Shown piece by piece: positions 1 to 15,057 of a stretch of DNA of 64,000 bases; the stretch's first letter is position 1; each line of letters starts with the position of its first letter. A model generated the notes under the pieces. It was given only the letters and a program-made list of their open reading frames with translations, searched no databases and was not told the DNA's origin. The DNA is from Arthrobacter hankyongi (GTDB lineage Bacteria; Actinomycetota; Actinomycetes; Actinomycetales; Micrococcaceae): NCBI RefSeq assembly GCF_022012395.1, contig NZ_JAKLTQ010000020.1, forward strand, positions 26,931 to 90,930, read 5' to 3'. Made by a program: the position numbers and the translations under genes.

Positions 1-1166
1 ACTGGGAGCGGCTGACCAGTCCGCCCGAGGACGACCTGGACCTGCCCGAACTGGCGATGTGCCTGGTGACGGATCTGGCCGTACATGACAATGCCGAGGG
101 CACCGTGACCCTGATCGCCAACGCGATCAACTTCGACGGCAGCGATGAGCGGGTGGACCAGGCCTGGCAGGACGCCGTGCAGCGGATCCAGCGGATGCTC
201 GGGGAGTTGACGGTTCCGCTCGCCCAGCAGGTTTCCGTGCTCGACGGCGGGGCGCCTGACGCCGCCGGCGTGATGGCCGAGGTCACCCACCGCTGGGCCG
301 AGGACCGTTACAAGGCGGCCGTCGAGCGCGGCAAGGAAGCCATCGTCGACGGCGAGGTTTTCCAGGTCGTCATCTCCCGGCGTTTCGAAATGGAGTGCGC
401 CGCGCCGGCACTGGATGTCTACCGGGTGCTCCGGAACCTCAACCCGAGCCCGTATATGTACCTGTTCAGCTTCGAGGACGCCGATGGCAAGGGCTACTCG
501 ATCGTCGGGTCCTCGCCGGAAGCCCTGGTCACCGTGACCGGAAACGAGGTGGTCACCCACCCCATCGCCGGTTCCCGGCCGCGCGGGCGCACCGTGGAGC
601 AGGACCGCGAACTGGCCGAAGAACTGCTCGCGGACCAGAAGGAGCGCGCCGAGCACCTGATGCTGGTGGATCTGGCCCGCAACGACATTTCCAAGGTCTG
701 CGAGCCGGGCACGGTGGATGTCACCCAGTTCATGGAGGTGGAGAAGTTCAGCCACATCATGCATCTGGTCTCCACCGTGGTGGGACGGCTCTCCCCGGAC
801 AAGACGGCCTACGACGTACTGGCGGCGACCTTCCCCGCCGGCACGCTCTCCGGTGCTCCCAAGCCCCGGGCGCTGCGGCTGCTGGATGAGCTGGAGCCGC
901 ACCGGCGCGGGATCTACGGCGGCGTCGTCGGCTATCTGGACTTTGCCGGGGACATGGACATGGCCATCGCCATCCGCTCGGCCCTGCTGCGCAACGGCAA
1001 GGCCTATGTGCAGTCCGGCGGCGGCATCGTGGCGGACTCCCAACTCGACGCCGAGGCCCTGGAGACGGTGAACAAGGCGGCGGCGCCGCTGCGCGCGGTG
1101 GCCCTGGCCGCCCGGCTGCACCCTGCCGATCCGGCCGCCCTGGTGGTCGAGGAGCCGGCGTCGTGA
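1..1166 (+). CDS. trpE: anthranilate synthase component I, 5'-truncated by window edge
   Basis: Catalyses chorismate plus ammonia or glutamine to anthranilate, the first committed step of tryptophan synthesis, in the cytoplasm with a TrpG glutaminase partner not seen here. The frame is open from base 3 without a start, so about 387 C-terminal residues are present against roughly 500-520 for the family. Chorismate-binding signatures are clear: GSSPEALV, PIAGSRPRG, DLARNDISKV, GTLSGAPKPRA and a C-terminal IRSALLRNGKAYVQSGGGIV. The stop overlaps the GTG start of the next gene (GTGA), which indicates translational coupling. Nothing is unusual; the upstream leader or attenuator, if any, lies outside the window. 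Confidence 0.97.
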   Translation, partial: WERLTSPPEDDLDLPELAMCLVTDLAVHDNAEGTVTLIANAINFDGSDERVDQAWQDAVQRIQRMLGELTVPLAQQVSVLDGGAPDAAGVMAEVTHRWAEDRYKAAVERGKEAIVDGEVFQVVISRRFEMECAAPALDVYRVLRNLNPSPYMYLFSFEDADGKGYSIVGSSPEALVTVTGNEVVTHPIAGSRPRGRTVEQDRELAEELLADQKERAEHLMLVDLARNDISKVCEPGTVDVTQFMEVEKFSHIMHLVSTVVGRLSPDKTAYDVLAATFPAGTLSGAPKPRALRLLDELEPHRRGIYGGVVGYLDFAGDMDMAIAIRSALLRNGKAYVQSGGGIVADSQLDAEALETVNKAAAPLRAVALAARLHPADPAALVVEEPAS

Positions 1167-1786
1167 ACACCACCCGCGCGCTGGCGCCGGCCTGGCAGCG
1201 CAAGGCCACCGTGGTGCTGGCCTCCGCCCTGGTCTCGCTGGGCGCCTTCGCCACCACGACACAGACCTGGCTCCATGTCCAGTTGCCGCAGGGCGGCGTG
1301 CAGACCCCGGACTTGAGCGTCGCGGGCAGTGACGCGGCGACGGCGGTGACCGCCCTGGCCCTGGTGGGCGTGGCCGCCGCCCTGGCTGCCTCGATCGCCG
1401 GCCGGGTGGCCCGCGTGGTCACCGCGCTGCTGCTGGGCCTGGCCGGCGCCGGCATCGCCTGGACCTGCCTGCGGATCCTGGCCGAACCGGCCGCCGCGGC
1501 GTCGGGTGCGATCGGCAAAGCCACCGGCATGATCGGCGGGGCAGCGTCCATCACGCTGACGCCCTGGCCGGCCCTGGCGGCGGTAGCCGGGGTGCTGATG
1601 GTGCTCTGCGCGGTATGGATCGTGGCCGCGGGACGGCGCTGGCCGGCGACCCGCAAGTACGGCGCCGCCGCCAAGGCCCGGGCCCAGGGCCGCCAAGCGG
1701 ACGGCAGTCCGGCGGACCGCTCCGGTCCGGTGGACGAGATCGACAGCTGGGACCAGCTCAGCCGGGGGAATGACCCGACCGACTGA
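1163..1786 (+). CDS. Trp biosynthesis-associated membrane protein (Trp_oprn_chp family)
   Basis: A 207-residue integral membrane protein of unknown biochemical role that sits in actinobacterial trp operons next to trpE. About four hydrophobic segments are visible, near residues 15-33, 50-75, 77-100 and 130-155, followed by a charged, Ala/Arg-rich cytoplasmic-looking tail. The GTG start at 1163 is fixed by its 4-nt overlap with the trpE stop. Assignment rests on position and hydrophobic pattern; no catalytic motif is visible. Co-translation with trpE suggests a role tied to tryptophan supply, which is inference. Confidence 0.85.
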   Translation: MNTTRALAPAWQRKATVVLASALVSLGAFATTTQTWLHVQLPQGGVQTPDLSVAGSDAATAVTALALVGVAAALAASIAGRVARVVTALLLGLAGAGIAWTCLRILAEPAAAASGAIGKATGMIGGAASITLTPWPALAAVAGVLMVLCAVWIVAAGRRWPATRKYGAAAKARAQGRQADGSPADRSGPVDEIDSWDQLSRGNDPTD

Positions 1787-1903
1787 GCCACGATCCGCCG
1801 GTGCAGGCCCGGGTCCGTGCGCCACGGTAATACATGGCCGGGGTCCGGCCCAATCAATGGCAGAATAAAGACAAGCCAAGCAACGTACTCGAGGAGATTC
1901 ACC

Positions 1904-2179
1904 ATGGCCAACACCGCCACCAACCGTGCACAGCAGGACGAGGTCACCGCTGACATCCATGCCGAGCCGGTCGGCCACGGTAACAGCCCGGCGGCCTGGA
2001 CCTGCGTGCTGATCATGCTGGTCGGTTCCATTGCGGCAGCCGTGGGGTTCATCATCGCCAGCAACCCGGTCTTCTGGGGCTCGGTCGTGGTCATGCTGAT
2101 CGGCCTGGTCGTCGGCTGGGTCATGAAGAAGGCGGGCTACGGCGTCGGCGGCAGCAAGCTGAAGAAGAGCGGTCACTGA
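1904..2179 (+). CDS. HGxxPAAW family small membrane protein
   Basis: A 91-residue protein with two hydrophobic stretches (about residues 33-53 and 57-76) and a basic C-terminus ending KLKKSGH. The sequence [11 protein letters not shown] just before the first membrane segment is the motif that names this actinobacterial family, which is typically encoded between trpE and trpC. The ATG at 1904 has a GAGGAG ribosome site about 7 nt upstream. There is 117 bp of non-coding DNA before it, so it may have its own promoter. It ends 2 nt before trpC. Molecular function is unknown. Confidence 0.9.
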   Translation: MANTATNRAQQDEVTADIHAEPVGHGNSPAAWTCVLIMLVGSIAAAVGFIIASNPVFWGSVVVMLIGLVVGWVMKKAGYGVGGSKLKKSGH

Positions 2180-2181
2180 GG

Positions 2182-3000
2182 GTGACGGTTCTCGACGACA
2201 TCATTGCGGGGGTACGCGAGGACCTTGAGGCGCGCCGCGCGCAGGTGCCTTTCGAGGAGCTGAAGCGGCTCGCCGCCCAGGCGCCGGCACCCCGGGATGC
2301 CTACGCGGCGCTCGGCGGTGCCGACGATCCCCGGCTGCAGCTGAAGGTCATCGCGGAGGTCAAGCGCAAGAGCCCATCCAAGGGAGCGCTGGCTGAGATC
2401 AGCGACCCGGCCGGGCTGGCCGCACGCTACGAGCGCGGCGGTGCCGCGGTGATCAGCGTCCTGACCGAGCAGCGGCGGTTCAACGGTTCGCTGGAGGATT
2501 TCGACGCCGTGCGAGCTGCGGTGCAGCTCCCGCTGCTGCGCAAGGACTTCAACGTCGATGAATACCAGATCTGGGAAGCCCGCGCCCATGGCGCCGATCT
2601 GGTGCTGCTGATCGTGGCAGCACTGGACGACGAGCAGCTGCGCAGCTTCCTGGCCCTGACCCACGAGTTGGGCATGAATGCCCTGGTGGAGACGCATACC
2701 GCGGAGGAAATCGACCGGGCCGCCGCAGCCGGCGCCCGGATCATCGGGGTCAACGTGCGCAACCTCAAGACGCTGGACGTCGACCTCTCCCTCTTTGCCG
2801 GACTGGCCGGCAGGATCCCGGCCGGCGCCGTCGTCGTGGCCGAATCCGGGGTGCGCGACGCCGCCGACGTGGAGCACTACGCGGCCCACGGGGCCAACGC
2901 GGTGCTGGTGGGCGAGGCGCTGGTCAGGGATAACGCGCCGGAACAGGCCATCGCCGAATTCGGCGCGGCCGGTGCCGCCGCCATCGCCGCCCGCGCCTAA
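2182..3000 (+). CDS. trpC: indole-3-glycerol phosphate synthase
   Basis: Converts carboxyphenylamino-deoxyribulose phosphate to indole-3-glycerol phosphate, the step before tryptophan synthase. The 272-residue (beta/alpha)8 barrel has the usual length. Diagnostic stretches include [13 protein letters not shown] near residue 55 (catalytic Lys), [33 protein letters not shown] and the phosphate-binding [10 protein letters not shown]. The GTG start lies 2 nt after the HGxxPAAW gene stop. It is followed by a 119-bp gap before trpB. trpD is not in this cluster, which is normal for Micrococcaceae. Confidence 0.97.
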   Translation: MTVLDDIIAGVREDLEARRAQVPFEELKRLAAQAPAPRDAYAALGGADDPRLQLKVIAEVKRKSPSKGALAEISDPAGLAARYERGGAAVISVLTEQRRFNGSLEDFDAVRAAVQLPLLRKDFNVDEYQIWEARAHGADLVLLIVAALDDEQLRSFLALTHELGMNALVETHTAEEIDRAAAAGARIIGVNVRNLKTLDVDLSLFAGLAGRIPAGAVVVAESGVRDAADVEHYAAHGANAVLVGEALVRDNAPEQAIAEFGAAGAAAIAARA

Positions 3001-3119
3001 ACTGCCGCCGCGCCTGGCAGCGCACCTCAGGCAGTGAAGCAATTGAACTACAGGGGACGGCGGACCTGCCCGGGCCAGGGCGGGTGCGCCGGACCCGGAT
3101 CGGAAAGACAGGAACGGCC

Positions 3120-4445
3120 ATGACCCAGAGCCCCGAAAAGCCGTCCAGCGCACTGCCGGACGCAGCCGATGCCTTCCTCGCAGCCGGGGGGAGCCTGCGC
3201 CATGCGCCCGGGCCGTACTTCGGCAGCTACGGCGGGCGCTGGATGCCCGAATCCCTGATCGCCGCCCTCGACGAACTCGAGGACACCTTCGAAAAGGCCA
3301 AGGCCGATCCGGAGTTCACCGCCCGGGTGGCGAAGCTGAACAAAAACTATTCCGGCCGGCCTTCGCTGCTGACCGAGGCCCAGCGCTTTTCCCAGCACGC
3401 GGGCGGGGCCAGGATTTTCCTCAAGCGCGAGGACCTGAACCATACCGGCTCGCACAAGATCAACAACGTCCTCGGCCAGGCCCTGCTGGCGCAGCGGATG
3501 GGCAAGACCCGGCTGATCGCAGAAACGGGCGCCGGCCAGCACGGCGTGGCCAGCGCCACCGCCGCAGCGCTGCTGGGGATGGAATGCGTGGTCTACATGG
3601 GCGCCGAAGACTGCCGCCGGCAGGCGCTGAACGTAGCCCGGATGGAACTGCTCGGTGCCACCGTGGTCGCCGTGACAGCCGGATCGCAGACGCTCAAGGA
3701 CGCCATCAACGAGGCGCTGCGCGACTGGGTGGCCAACGTGGACACCACCCACTACCTGCTGGGTACCGCCGCCGGCGCCCACCCGTTCCCGGCCATGGTC
3801 CGCTACTTCCATGAGGTCATCGGCGAAGAGGCCCGCGAGCAGATCCTGGCCCAGACCGGCCGGCTGCCGGACGCGGTCTGCGCCTGCATCGGCGGTGGCT
3901 CCAACGCGATCGGTATCTTCCACGGCTTCCTGGATGACCGTTCGGTGAAGCTGTTCGGCTTCGAGGCCGGCGGCGACGGCGTGGACACCGGCCGGCACGC
4001 GGCCACGATCACGCTTGGCCGCCCCGGGGTGCTGCACGGCGCCCGCTCCTACCTGATGCAGGACGAAGACGGCCAGACGATCGAATCCCATTCGATCTCC
4101 GCCGGCCTGGACTATCCGGGCGTGGGCCCCGAACATGCCTACCTGGCCGACATCGGACGCGCCAGCTACGAGCCGGTCACCGACGGAGAGGCGATGGAGG
4201 CCTTCCGGCTGCTGTGCCGGACCGAGGGCATCATCCCGGCCATCGAGTCCGCGCACGCGCTGGCAGGCGCATTGCGGATCGGCCAGCGGCTGACCGAGGG
4301 CCGGGAGCACCCGGAGGAGGTCATCATCGTGGTGAGCCTCTCCGGGCGCGGGGATAAGGATGTGGCCACTGCCGCCGAGTGGTTCGATCTGCTGCAGAAG
4401 GACAGTCCGGAAGAGAAGATCGGCGCCGAAGGGGAACAGCTGTGA
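3120..4445 (+). CDS. trpB: tryptophan synthase beta chain
   Basis: PLP enzyme that condenses indole with serine to form tryptophan as the alpha2beta2 complex with TrpA. The 441-residue product shows the N-terminal [14 protein letters not shown] signature, the PLP lysine in [25 protein letters not shown] and the phosphate-binding GGGSNAIG loop. I chose the ATG at 3120 because a GGAA ribosome site precedes it and the family N-terminus matches; an in-frame start 12 codons upstream is less likely. The stop overlaps the trpA GTG start by 4 nt, so the two subunits are translationally coupled. Confidence 0.98.
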   Translation: MTQSPEKPSSALPDAADAFLAAGGSLRHAPGPYFGSYGGRWMPESLIAALDELEDTFEKAKADPEFTARVAKLNKNYSGRPSLLTEAQRFSQHAGGARIFLKREDLNHTGSHKINNVLGQALLAQRMGKTRLIAETGAGQHGVASATAAALLGMECVVYMGAEDCRRQALNVARMELLGATVVAVTAGSQTLKDAINEALRDWVANVDTTHYLLGTAAGAHPFPAMVRYFHEVIGEEAREQILAQTGRLPDAVCACIGGGSNAIGIFHGFLDDRSVKLFGFEAGGDGVDTGRHAATITLGRPGVLHGARSYLMQDEDGQTIESHSISAGLDYPGVGPEHAYLADIGRASYEPVTDGEAMEAFRLLCRTEGIIPAIESAHALAGALRIGQRLTEGREHPEEVIIVVSLSGRGDKDVATAAEWFDLLQKDSPEEKIGAEGEQL

Positions 4446-5266
4446 GCACCACCGCCATCAAGAGCAAGACCGCCGCCGCCATCGACCGTGCCCGCGAGGC
4501 CGGGCGCACCGCCCTGGTCGGCTACCTGCCGGCCGGTTTCCCGGACACCCGGACCACCATCGAGGCCGCCGTCGCCCTGGCCGAGAACGGCGCCGACGTG
4601 ATCGAGATCGGCATCCCGTACTCGGATCCGGTGATGGACGGCCAGGTGATCCAGGCCGCCACCGTGCAGGCGCTGCACAACGGGTTCCACGTCCGCGAGA
4701 TCTTCGACATCGTCGCCGAGATCACCGCCCGCTGCGATGCCGCGGTGCTGGTGATGACCTACTGGAACCCGGTCATGCGGGTGGGCGTGGACGAATTCTC
4801 CCGCAGGCTCGCCGAGGCCGGGGGGGCCGGGCTGATCACCCCGGACCTGATCCCGGACGAAGCTGCCGAATGGTTCGAGGCCTCCGACAAGTACGGGCTG
4901 GACCGGGTGTTCCTGGTGGCCCCGTCCACCTCGCCCGAACGCATGGCGATGACGGTCAAGGCCAGCCGCGGTTTTGTCTACGCGGTATCCATCATGGGTG
5001 TCACCGGGGCGCGCGAGAACGTCAGCGATGCCGCGCGGCGGGTGGTCGAATCGGCCCATGCCGCCGGTGCCGAACGCGTCTGCGTCGGACTGGGCGTCTC
5101 CAAAGCCGAGCACGTCCGCGAAATCGGCGAATACGCCGAGGGAGCGATCGTGGGCACGGCCCTCGTCGCGGCGCTCGGCGCGGACGGTGTCGGCGCCGTC
5201 GTCCGGCTGGCTGCCGATCTGAGCACCGGGACGGCCAAACCTTCCCGACCCGCCGCCGGCGCCTGA
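4442..5266 (+). CDS. trpA: tryptophan synthase alpha chain
   Basis: Cleaves indole-3-glycerol phosphate to indole and glyceraldehyde-3-phosphate; indole passes by channel to TrpB. The 274-residue TIM barrel contains GYLPAGFPD, the catalytic region [17 protein letters not shown] (Glu and Asp), LVMTYWNPV, and the phosphate-site sequences GVTGAR and [10 protein letters not shown]. The GTG start at 4442 overlaps the trpB stop. Length and motifs are ordinary. Confidence 0.98.
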   Translation: MSTTAIKSKTAAAIDRAREAGRTALVGYLPAGFPDTRTTIEAAVALAENGADVIEIGIPYSDPVMDGQVIQAATVQALHNGFHVREIFDIVAEITARCDAAVLVMTYWNPVMRVGVDEFSRRLAEAGGAGLITPDLIPDEAAEWFEASDKYGLDRVFLVAPSTSPERMAMTVKASRGFVYAVSIMGVTGARENVSDAARRVVESAHAAGAERVCVGLGVSKAEHVREIGEYAEGAIVGTALVAALGADGVGAVVRLAADLSTGTAKPSRPAAGA

Positions 5267-5304
5267 CCGTACGCCCTCGTCCGGACCGACCAAAGGACCA
5301 CGCC

Positions 5305-6486
5305 ATGACCAGCATTGCCGTCGCGATCCCCGCCGCGATTCCCAGTCCCGGCTGGTCCGGCTTCCAGCTGGGGCCGCTGACCGTCCACGCCTATGCCTTG
5401 TGCATCCTGCTGGGGATCGTGGCGGGGCTGTGGCTGACGGACCGGCGCTGGAAGGCCCGGTCCGGTCCGGCCGGGGCGGTCTGGGATATCGCCATCTGGG
5501 CCATCCCGTTCGGCATCATCGGCGGCCGGCTGTACCACGTGTTCTCGTCTCCGGATGCCTATTTTGGGCCGGGCTTCGATGGTACGGGCGACCTGGGCCT
5601 GATCCCGCAGATCTGGCGCGGCGGCCTGGGCATCTGGGGCGCGGTGGCGCTGGGCCTGGTCGGGGCCTGGATCGGCTGCCGGCGCGCTGGTGTGAAGCTG
5701 AGCGGGTTCATGGATGTGGCCGCTCCCGGCGTGCTGCTGGCCCAGGCGATCGGACGCTGGGGGAACTGGTTCAACCAGGAACTCTTCGGGGCCCCCACGA
5801 CGCTGCCCTGGGGGCTGCAGATCGATCCCAGCAGCCCGAACTTCCCGGCCGGGATGGCACCGGGCACGCTGTTCCACCCCACGTTCCTGTACGAGTGCCT
5901 CTGGAACCTCGCGGGCGTGGCCCTGCTGCTGGCGCTGGATAAGCGCTTCAATTTCCGCCGCGGCATGCTGTTCTGGCTGTACGTGGCCGTCTACACGCTG
6001 GGCCGGATCTGGATCGAAATGCTGCGGATCGACGACGCCGAAATGATTTCCCTGCTCGGCATCACCGCCCGGCTGAACGTCTGGACCAGCGCCCTGCTGT
6101 TCATCGCCTCGCTTGTCATATTTGTGCTGCTGGCCCGGCACCGGCGGACCCCCGCCGATGATTCGCTCTACCTCGACGGCCGGCTGCCCGAACCGCTCGA
6201 GGCCGCCCCGTCCGGTGCCGCAGCAGGCAACGCGGGTCCTGCCGCGGCGGAGGCACCGGCCCCCGCCGCCGTCCCGGCCGGCAACGGCGCCGCGCAGGCG
6301 GCGGGTCCGGGCACCGGGGCGACAGTTAACAATCCGGAAATCTCCGGGAAAAATCCGGCGGCGACTACATCAACGGAAACCGTCCGTGGTAATCTCGCTG
6401 GTACTTCAACGGAGGCTGACCATGCCCCGGGTGCCAAGGGCGACCAGCGCGAGCGTGGACGCCATAAGGATGCCAAGAAGAAATAG
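5305..6486 (+). CDS. lgt: prolipoprotein diacylglyceryl transferase
   Basis: Transfers diacylglyceryl from phosphatidylglycerol to the lipobox cysteine of prolipoproteins in the cytoplasmic membrane. The 393-residue product has about seven membrane segments, IPFGIIGGRLYHV and the Lgt signature AIGRWGNWFNQELFG. The last 100 or so residues form an Ala/Pro/Gly-rich tail that turns basic at the end (RERGRHKDAKKK), a common actinobacterial extension. The ATG at 5305 follows an AAAGGA site, 38 nt after trpA, so it is probably in the trp transcript. This linkage is conserved in related genomes. Confidence 0.96.
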   Translation: MTSIAVAIPAAIPSPGWSGFQLGPLTVHAYALCILLGIVAGLWLTDRRWKARSGPAGAVWDIAIWAIPFGIIGGRLYHVFSSPDAYFGPGFDGTGDLGLIPQIWRGGLGIWGAVALGLVGAWIGCRRAGVKLSGFMDVAAPGVLLAQAIGRWGNWFNQELFGAPTTLPWGLQIDPSSPNFPAGMAPGTLFHPTFLYECLWNLAGVALLLALDKRFNFRRGMLFWLYVAVYTLGRIWIEMLRIDDAEMISLLGITARLNVWTSALLFIASLVIFVLLARHRRTPADDSLYLDGRLPEPLEAAPSGAAAGNAGPAAAEAPAPAAVPAGNGAAQAAGPGTGATVNNPEISGKNPAATTSTETVRGNLAGTSTEADHAPGAKGDQRERGRHKDAKKK

Positions 6487-6598
6487 TCCGACTCAGGACT
6501 ATCTGCCACATTGACGTGGTCGTCCCGGCAAGGGGATCCACGCACAATGTGAGGGCCCTGCCGGAGCCGAGGGAAGGATATGGCGTAGCGGAATAATC

Positions 6599-6624
6599 GT
6601 TGTGCATCGAACATGCTGCACAAC
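6599..6624. promoter_or_regulatory. inverted repeat upstream of gltB, candidate operator
   Basis: GTTGTGCA and TGCACAAC form a perfect 8-bp inverted repeat with a 10-nt spacer, about 120 bp before the gltB start in the 260-bp lgt-gltB gap. Placement suits a nitrogen or other regulator controlling gltBD. The binding protein is not identified. Confidence 0.4.
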
Positions 6625-6746
6625 GTGTGCTATGCCTTAAAATTCCACTACTAGTACATGGCAGGCCTGCCCCCACGCCGGCCGTGTGTCTCGGGGCCAG
6701 TGTCGTCCCCTTCTCGAGTTCAATTACGGGAGAAGGACAAATCCAA

Positions 6747-11370
<4,624 letters not shown>

Positions 11371-11378
<8 letters not shown>

Positions 11379-12834
11379 TCCACGCGGTTTTTTGAAGGCA
11401 CGCCAGCGCGAAACACAGCCGCGGCGGCCGGTCCCGGTACGCATCATGGACTGGAAGGAAGTCTACGAGGCGCAGGAGAAGGGCGTCCTGAAGCGCCAGG
11501 CGGGCCGCTGCATGGACTGCGGCATCCCGTTCTGCCATCAAGGCTGCCCGCTGGGCAACCTCATTCCGGAATGGAATGACCTCACTTGGCGCGGCAAGCC
11601 GCAGGAAGCGATCGAGCGCCTGCATGCCACCAACAACTTCCCGGAGTTCACCGGCCGGCTCTGCCCGGCCCCGTGCGAGGCATCCTGCGTGCTGGGCATC
11701 AACCAGCCCGCGGTGACCATCAAGCAGATCGAGGTCTCCGTCATCGACGAGGCGTTCGAGAACGGCTGGGTGGCCCCGCACGCCCCGGAACGGCTCACCG
11801 GCCAGACGATCGCCGTCGTCGGCTCCGGTCCCGCCGGCCTGGCCGCTGCCCAGCAGCTGACCCGCGCCGGCCACACCGTGGCCGTCTACGAACGGGATGA
11901 CAAGGTGGGCGGCCTGCTGCGCTACGGCATCCCGGACTTCAAGATGGAAAAAGACCATCTGGAGCGCCGGCTCGAGCAGATGCGCGCCGAAGGCACGCGG
12001 TTCCGCACCGGCATCGAGGTGGGCAAGGACGTCAGCTGGGACCAGCTGCGCCGCCGCTACGACGCCGTGATCATCGCCACCGGAGCCACCGTGCCGCGCG
12101 ACCTGCCGATCCCGGGCCGCGAACTGCAGGGCGTGCATTTCGCCATGGAGTACCTGGTCCAGGCCAACCGCGTGGTGGCGGGGGAGAGCGTGCCGGAGCA
12201 GATCGATGCCCGCGGCAAGCACGTGGTGATCCTGGGCGGCGGCGACACCGGTGCGGACTGCATCGGCACCGCGCACCGCCAGCAGGCGGCCTCGGTGACC
12301 ACGCTGGCCATTGGCAAGCAGCCGCCGGCGGAACGCACCGCGAACCAGCCGTGGCCCACCTTCCCGCACCTGTTCGAGGTGGCCAGCGCGCACGAGGAAG
12401 GCGGGGAACGGACCTACCTGGCCTCCACCGTCGAATACATCGGCGAGAACGGCGTGCTCAAGGCCCTGAAGGTGGCCGAAACCGAGTACGTGGACGGCAA
12501 GCGGCTGCCCAAGGCCGGCACCGAGTGGGAAATCCCCGCGGACCTGGTGCTGCTGTCCCTGGGCTTCACCGGCCCGGAGCCGGCCGGCATCGCCGAGCAG
12601 GTCACGGCCGAGTTCGACGCCCGCGGAAACGTGGCTCGCGACGGATCCTACATGACCAACACCGAGGGGATCTTCGTGGCGGGCGACGCCGGCCGCGGAC
12701 AGTCCCTGATCGTGTGGGCCATCGCCGAGGGCCGGGCCTGCGCCGCGGCCGTGGATGAGTGGCTGACCGGTTCGACCCGGCTGCCGGCACCGGTGGCCCC
12801 GACGGACCGTCCCATTTCGGTTCTACCGCAGTAA
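11371..12834 (+). CDS. gltD: glutamate synthase (NADPH) small subunit
   Basis: Passes electrons from NADPH through FAD and 4Fe-4S clusters to GltB. 487 residues. N-terminal cysteines for two 4Fe-4S clusters are present in [17 protein letters not shown] and CPAPCEASC; the FAD Rossmann motif is [12 protein letters not shown] and the NADPH motif is [11 protein letters not shown]. Ends with the usual [15 protein letters not shown]. The GTG start lies inside the end of gltB. A strong hairpin terminator follows the stop. Confidence 0.98.
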
Positions 12835-12847
12835 CAATGGATACCCC

Positions 12848-12880
12848 GCCGGGGCCGGCAGCAGCCGGCCCCGGCTTTTT
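12848..12880 (+). terminator. rho-independent terminator of gltBD
   Basis: A perfect 12-bp GC stem (GCCGGGGCCGGC and its complement) with loop AGCA is followed directly by five T residues, 13 nt after the gltD stop. Confidence 0.9.
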
Positions 12881-12909
12881 CGGCCGCCGATGGAAGTAGG
12901 GTTAGCTTC

Positions 12910-14403
12910 ATGAGACGTGCAAAGATTGTGGCGACTTTTGGTCCGGCCATTGCCAGTTATGAGAAGACGCTGGCGGTGTTGCAGGCGGGGGTGGATGTGG
13001 CGCGGATGAACATGAGCCACGGGGACTACGCGGTGCATCTGCAGACCTATGCGAACGTGCGCAAGGCCGCGGCGGAGCTGGGGAGGCCGGTGGGGATCTT
13101 CGCGGACCTGCAGGGGCCCAAGATCCGGCTGGGCCGGTTCGCCGCCGGCCCGCAGGCGCTGGGGGCGGGGGACCGGTTCACGATCACCACCGAGGACGTG
13201 GAGGGCACGCGGGAGCTCTGCTCGACGACGTATAAGGGGCTGCCCGGGGACGTGTCGGTGGGGGACCGGCTGCTGATCGACGACGGCAAGGTGGTGCTGC
13301 GCGCGGTGGCGGTGGATGCCACCCGGGTGGTCACCGAGGTGCTGGTGCCGGGGGTGGTGTCGGATAACAAGGGGATCAACCTGCCCGGGGTGGCGGTGAA
13401 CGTGCCGGCGCTGAGCGAGAAGGACGAGGCGGACCTGCGCTGGGCGCTGCGCACCGGGGTGGACATGGTCGCGCTCTCGTTTGTGCGCGATGCCGCCGAT
13501 GCCGAGCGGGTGCACGCGATCATGGACGAGGAGGGCCGGCGGGTGCCGGTGATCGCCAAGATCGAGAAGCCGCAGGCGGTGGCGGCGCTGGGCGAGATCA
13601 TCGATTCGTTCGACGCGATCATGGTCGCCCGCGGGGATCTGGGTGTGGAGCTGCCGCTGGAGGAGGTGCCGGTGGTGCAGAAGCGGGCGATCGAGCTGGC
13701 CCGCCGCTGGGCCAAGCCGGTGATCGTGGCCACCCAGGTGCTCGAGTCGATGATCGAGAACCCGCGGCCCACGCGGGCCGAGGCCAGCGACTGCGCCAAC
13801 GCGGTGCTGGACGGGGCGGACGCGGTGATGCTCTCGGGCGAGACCAGTGTGGGTAAATACCCGCTGGAGACGGTGGAGACGATGGCGCGGATCATCGATT
13901 CGACCGAGCAGCACGGGCTGGAGCGGATCCCGCCGCTGGGCTCGCGGCCGCACACCCGCGGCGGGGCGATCACCCGGGCCGCGGTCGAGATCGCCGAGCA
14001 GCTGGACGCGAAGTACATCTGCACCTTCACCCAGTCCGGGGACTCCGCCCGCCGGCTGAGCCGCCTGCGCCCGGTAAAACCGCTGTTCGCGTTCACGCCG
14101 CTGGAGTCGACCCGCAACTTCATGTCCCTGATCTGGGGCATCACCCCGATGCTGGTCGAGTTCGTGGCACACACCGACCAGATGACCGCCCAAGTGGACC
14201 GGGTGCTGTTCGAAGAGGGCCTGGCCGAGATTGACGACCTGGTGGTCATCGCCGCCGGCTCGCCCCCGGGTACCGCCGGGACCACCAATACCGTGAAGGT
14301 CCACCGGGTCGGGGACCTCGCCGACGCCGGCGGCCAGCTGCCCGGCACGGCCCGGACCCGCCGTGAGAAGGTCGGGCCCTGGCCCGAAGCCACCAAGCCC
14401 TGA
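12910..14403 (+). CDS. pyk: pyruvate kinase
   Basis: Converts phosphoenolpyruvate and ADP to pyruvate and ATP, the last glycolytic step. 497 residues. The sequence shows the N-terminal MRRAKIVATFGPA, active-site signature VIAKIEKPQAV (catalytic Lys), MVARGDLGVELP and the MLSGETSVGKYP region, then a C-terminal regulatory domain. It is transcribed from its own short upstream region after the gltBD terminator. Codon use is markedly G-rich at third positions, consistent with high expression. Confidence 0.97.
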   Translation: MRRAKIVATFGPAIASYEKTLAVLQAGVDVARMNMSHGDYAVHLQTYANVRKAAAELGRPVGIFADLQGPKIRLGRFAAGPQALGAGDRFTITTEDVEGTRELCSTTYKGLPGDVSVGDRLLIDDGKVVLRAVAVDATRVVTEVLVPGVVSDNKGINLPGVAVNVPALSEKDEADLRWALRTGVDMVALSFVRDAADAERVHAIMDEEGRRVPVIAKIEKPQAVAALGEIIDSFDAIMVARGDLGVELPLEEVPVVQKRAIELARRWAKPVIVATQVLESMIENPRPTRAEASDCANAVLDGADAVMLSGETSVGKYPLETVETMARIIDSTEQHGLERIPPLGSRPHTRGGAITRAAVEIAEQLDAKYICTFTQSGDSARRLSRLRPVKPLFAFTPLESTRNFMSLIWGITPMLVEFVAHTDQMTAQVDRVLFEEGLAEIDDLVVIAAGSPPGTAGTTNTVKVHRVGDLADAGGQLPGTARTRREKVGPWPEATKP

Positions 14404-14413
14404 CCCACCGGCA

Positions 14414-14456
14414 CAGTGAAGGAGGCCGCGGAATGCTTCCGCGGCCTCCTTCACTG
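14414..14456. terminator. bidirectional terminator between pyk and the ANTAR regulator
   Basis: A perfect 20-bp inverted repeat with a 3-nt loop (TGC) lies between two convergent genes, 10 nt after the pyk stop and 7 nt before the end of the minus-strand regulator. No T-run is needed on either side for a stem this strong; the position is classic for a shared terminator. Confidence 0.85.
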
Positions 14457-14463
14457 TCTGAGG

Positions 14464-15057
14464 TCAGTTGACCTGGTTGATGATGGTGTCGGCGACTTCG
14501 CGCATGCTCAGCCTGCGGTCCATCGAGGTCTTCTGGATCCAGCGGAAGGCCTCCGGCTCGGTCAGGCCCATCTTGGTGATCAGCAGGCTCTTGGCCCGGT
14601 CCACCAGCTTGCGGGTGGTGAACTGCTCCTGCAGGTCCGACACCTCGGCCTCCAGCGCCTGGATCTCCTGATGGCGGGAGAGCGCGATCTCGATGGCAGG
14701 CACCAGATCCGCCGGGCTGAAGGGCTTCACCACATAAGCCATGGCACCGGCGTCGCGCGCGCGCTCCACGAGCTCCTTCTGGCTGAACGCGGTCAGCAGC
14801 ACCACCGGGGCGATCCGGGCCTTGACGATCTGTTCCGCGGCGGTGATGCCGTCCATTACCGGCATCTTCACATCCATCAGGACCAGATCCGGCTTCAGTT
14901 CCTGCGCCAGCTGGACTGCCTTTTCCCCGTTGTCCGCCTCGGCGACAACGTCGAATCCCTCGCCCCGCAGGATCTCGACAATATCCAGGCGGATCAGGGT
15001 TTCGTCTTCGGCCACGACGACGCGGCGTGCTGGGGTGGTCTCGTTCTGCTCGGACAC
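14464..15057 (-). CDS. ANTAR-domain response regulator (PdtaR-like)
   Basis: A 197-residue two-domain regulator. The N-terminal receiver domain has the acidic pocket AEDETLIR, phosphoacceptor Asp in LVLMDVKMPVMDG, LLTAFS and the Lys in YVVKPFSP. A coiled linker leads to a C-terminal ANTAR RNA-binding domain (about residues 140-195) with LLITKMGLTEPEAFRWIQ. ANTAR regulators bind dual-hairpin RNA and prevent transcription termination; the partner is usually a GAF/PAS histidine kinase such as PdtaS, not present here. The gene is adjacent to pyk in related actinobacteria. The start at 15057 gives MSEQNETT. Confidence 0.95.
   Translation of the reverse strand: MSEQNETTPARRVVVAEDETLIRLDIVEILRGEGFDVVAEADNGEKAVQLAQELKPDLVLMDVKMPVMDGITAAEQIVKARIAPVVLLTAFSQKELVERARDAGAMAYVVKPFSPADLVPAIEIALSRHQEIQALEAEVSDLQEQFTTRKLVDRAKSLLITKMGLTEPEAFRWIQKTSMDRRLSMREVADTIINQVN

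Noticed and set aside
3048..5293. Long minus-strand frames opposite trpB and trpA
   Set aside because: Same codon-bias effect; the plus-strand genes carry all family signatures.
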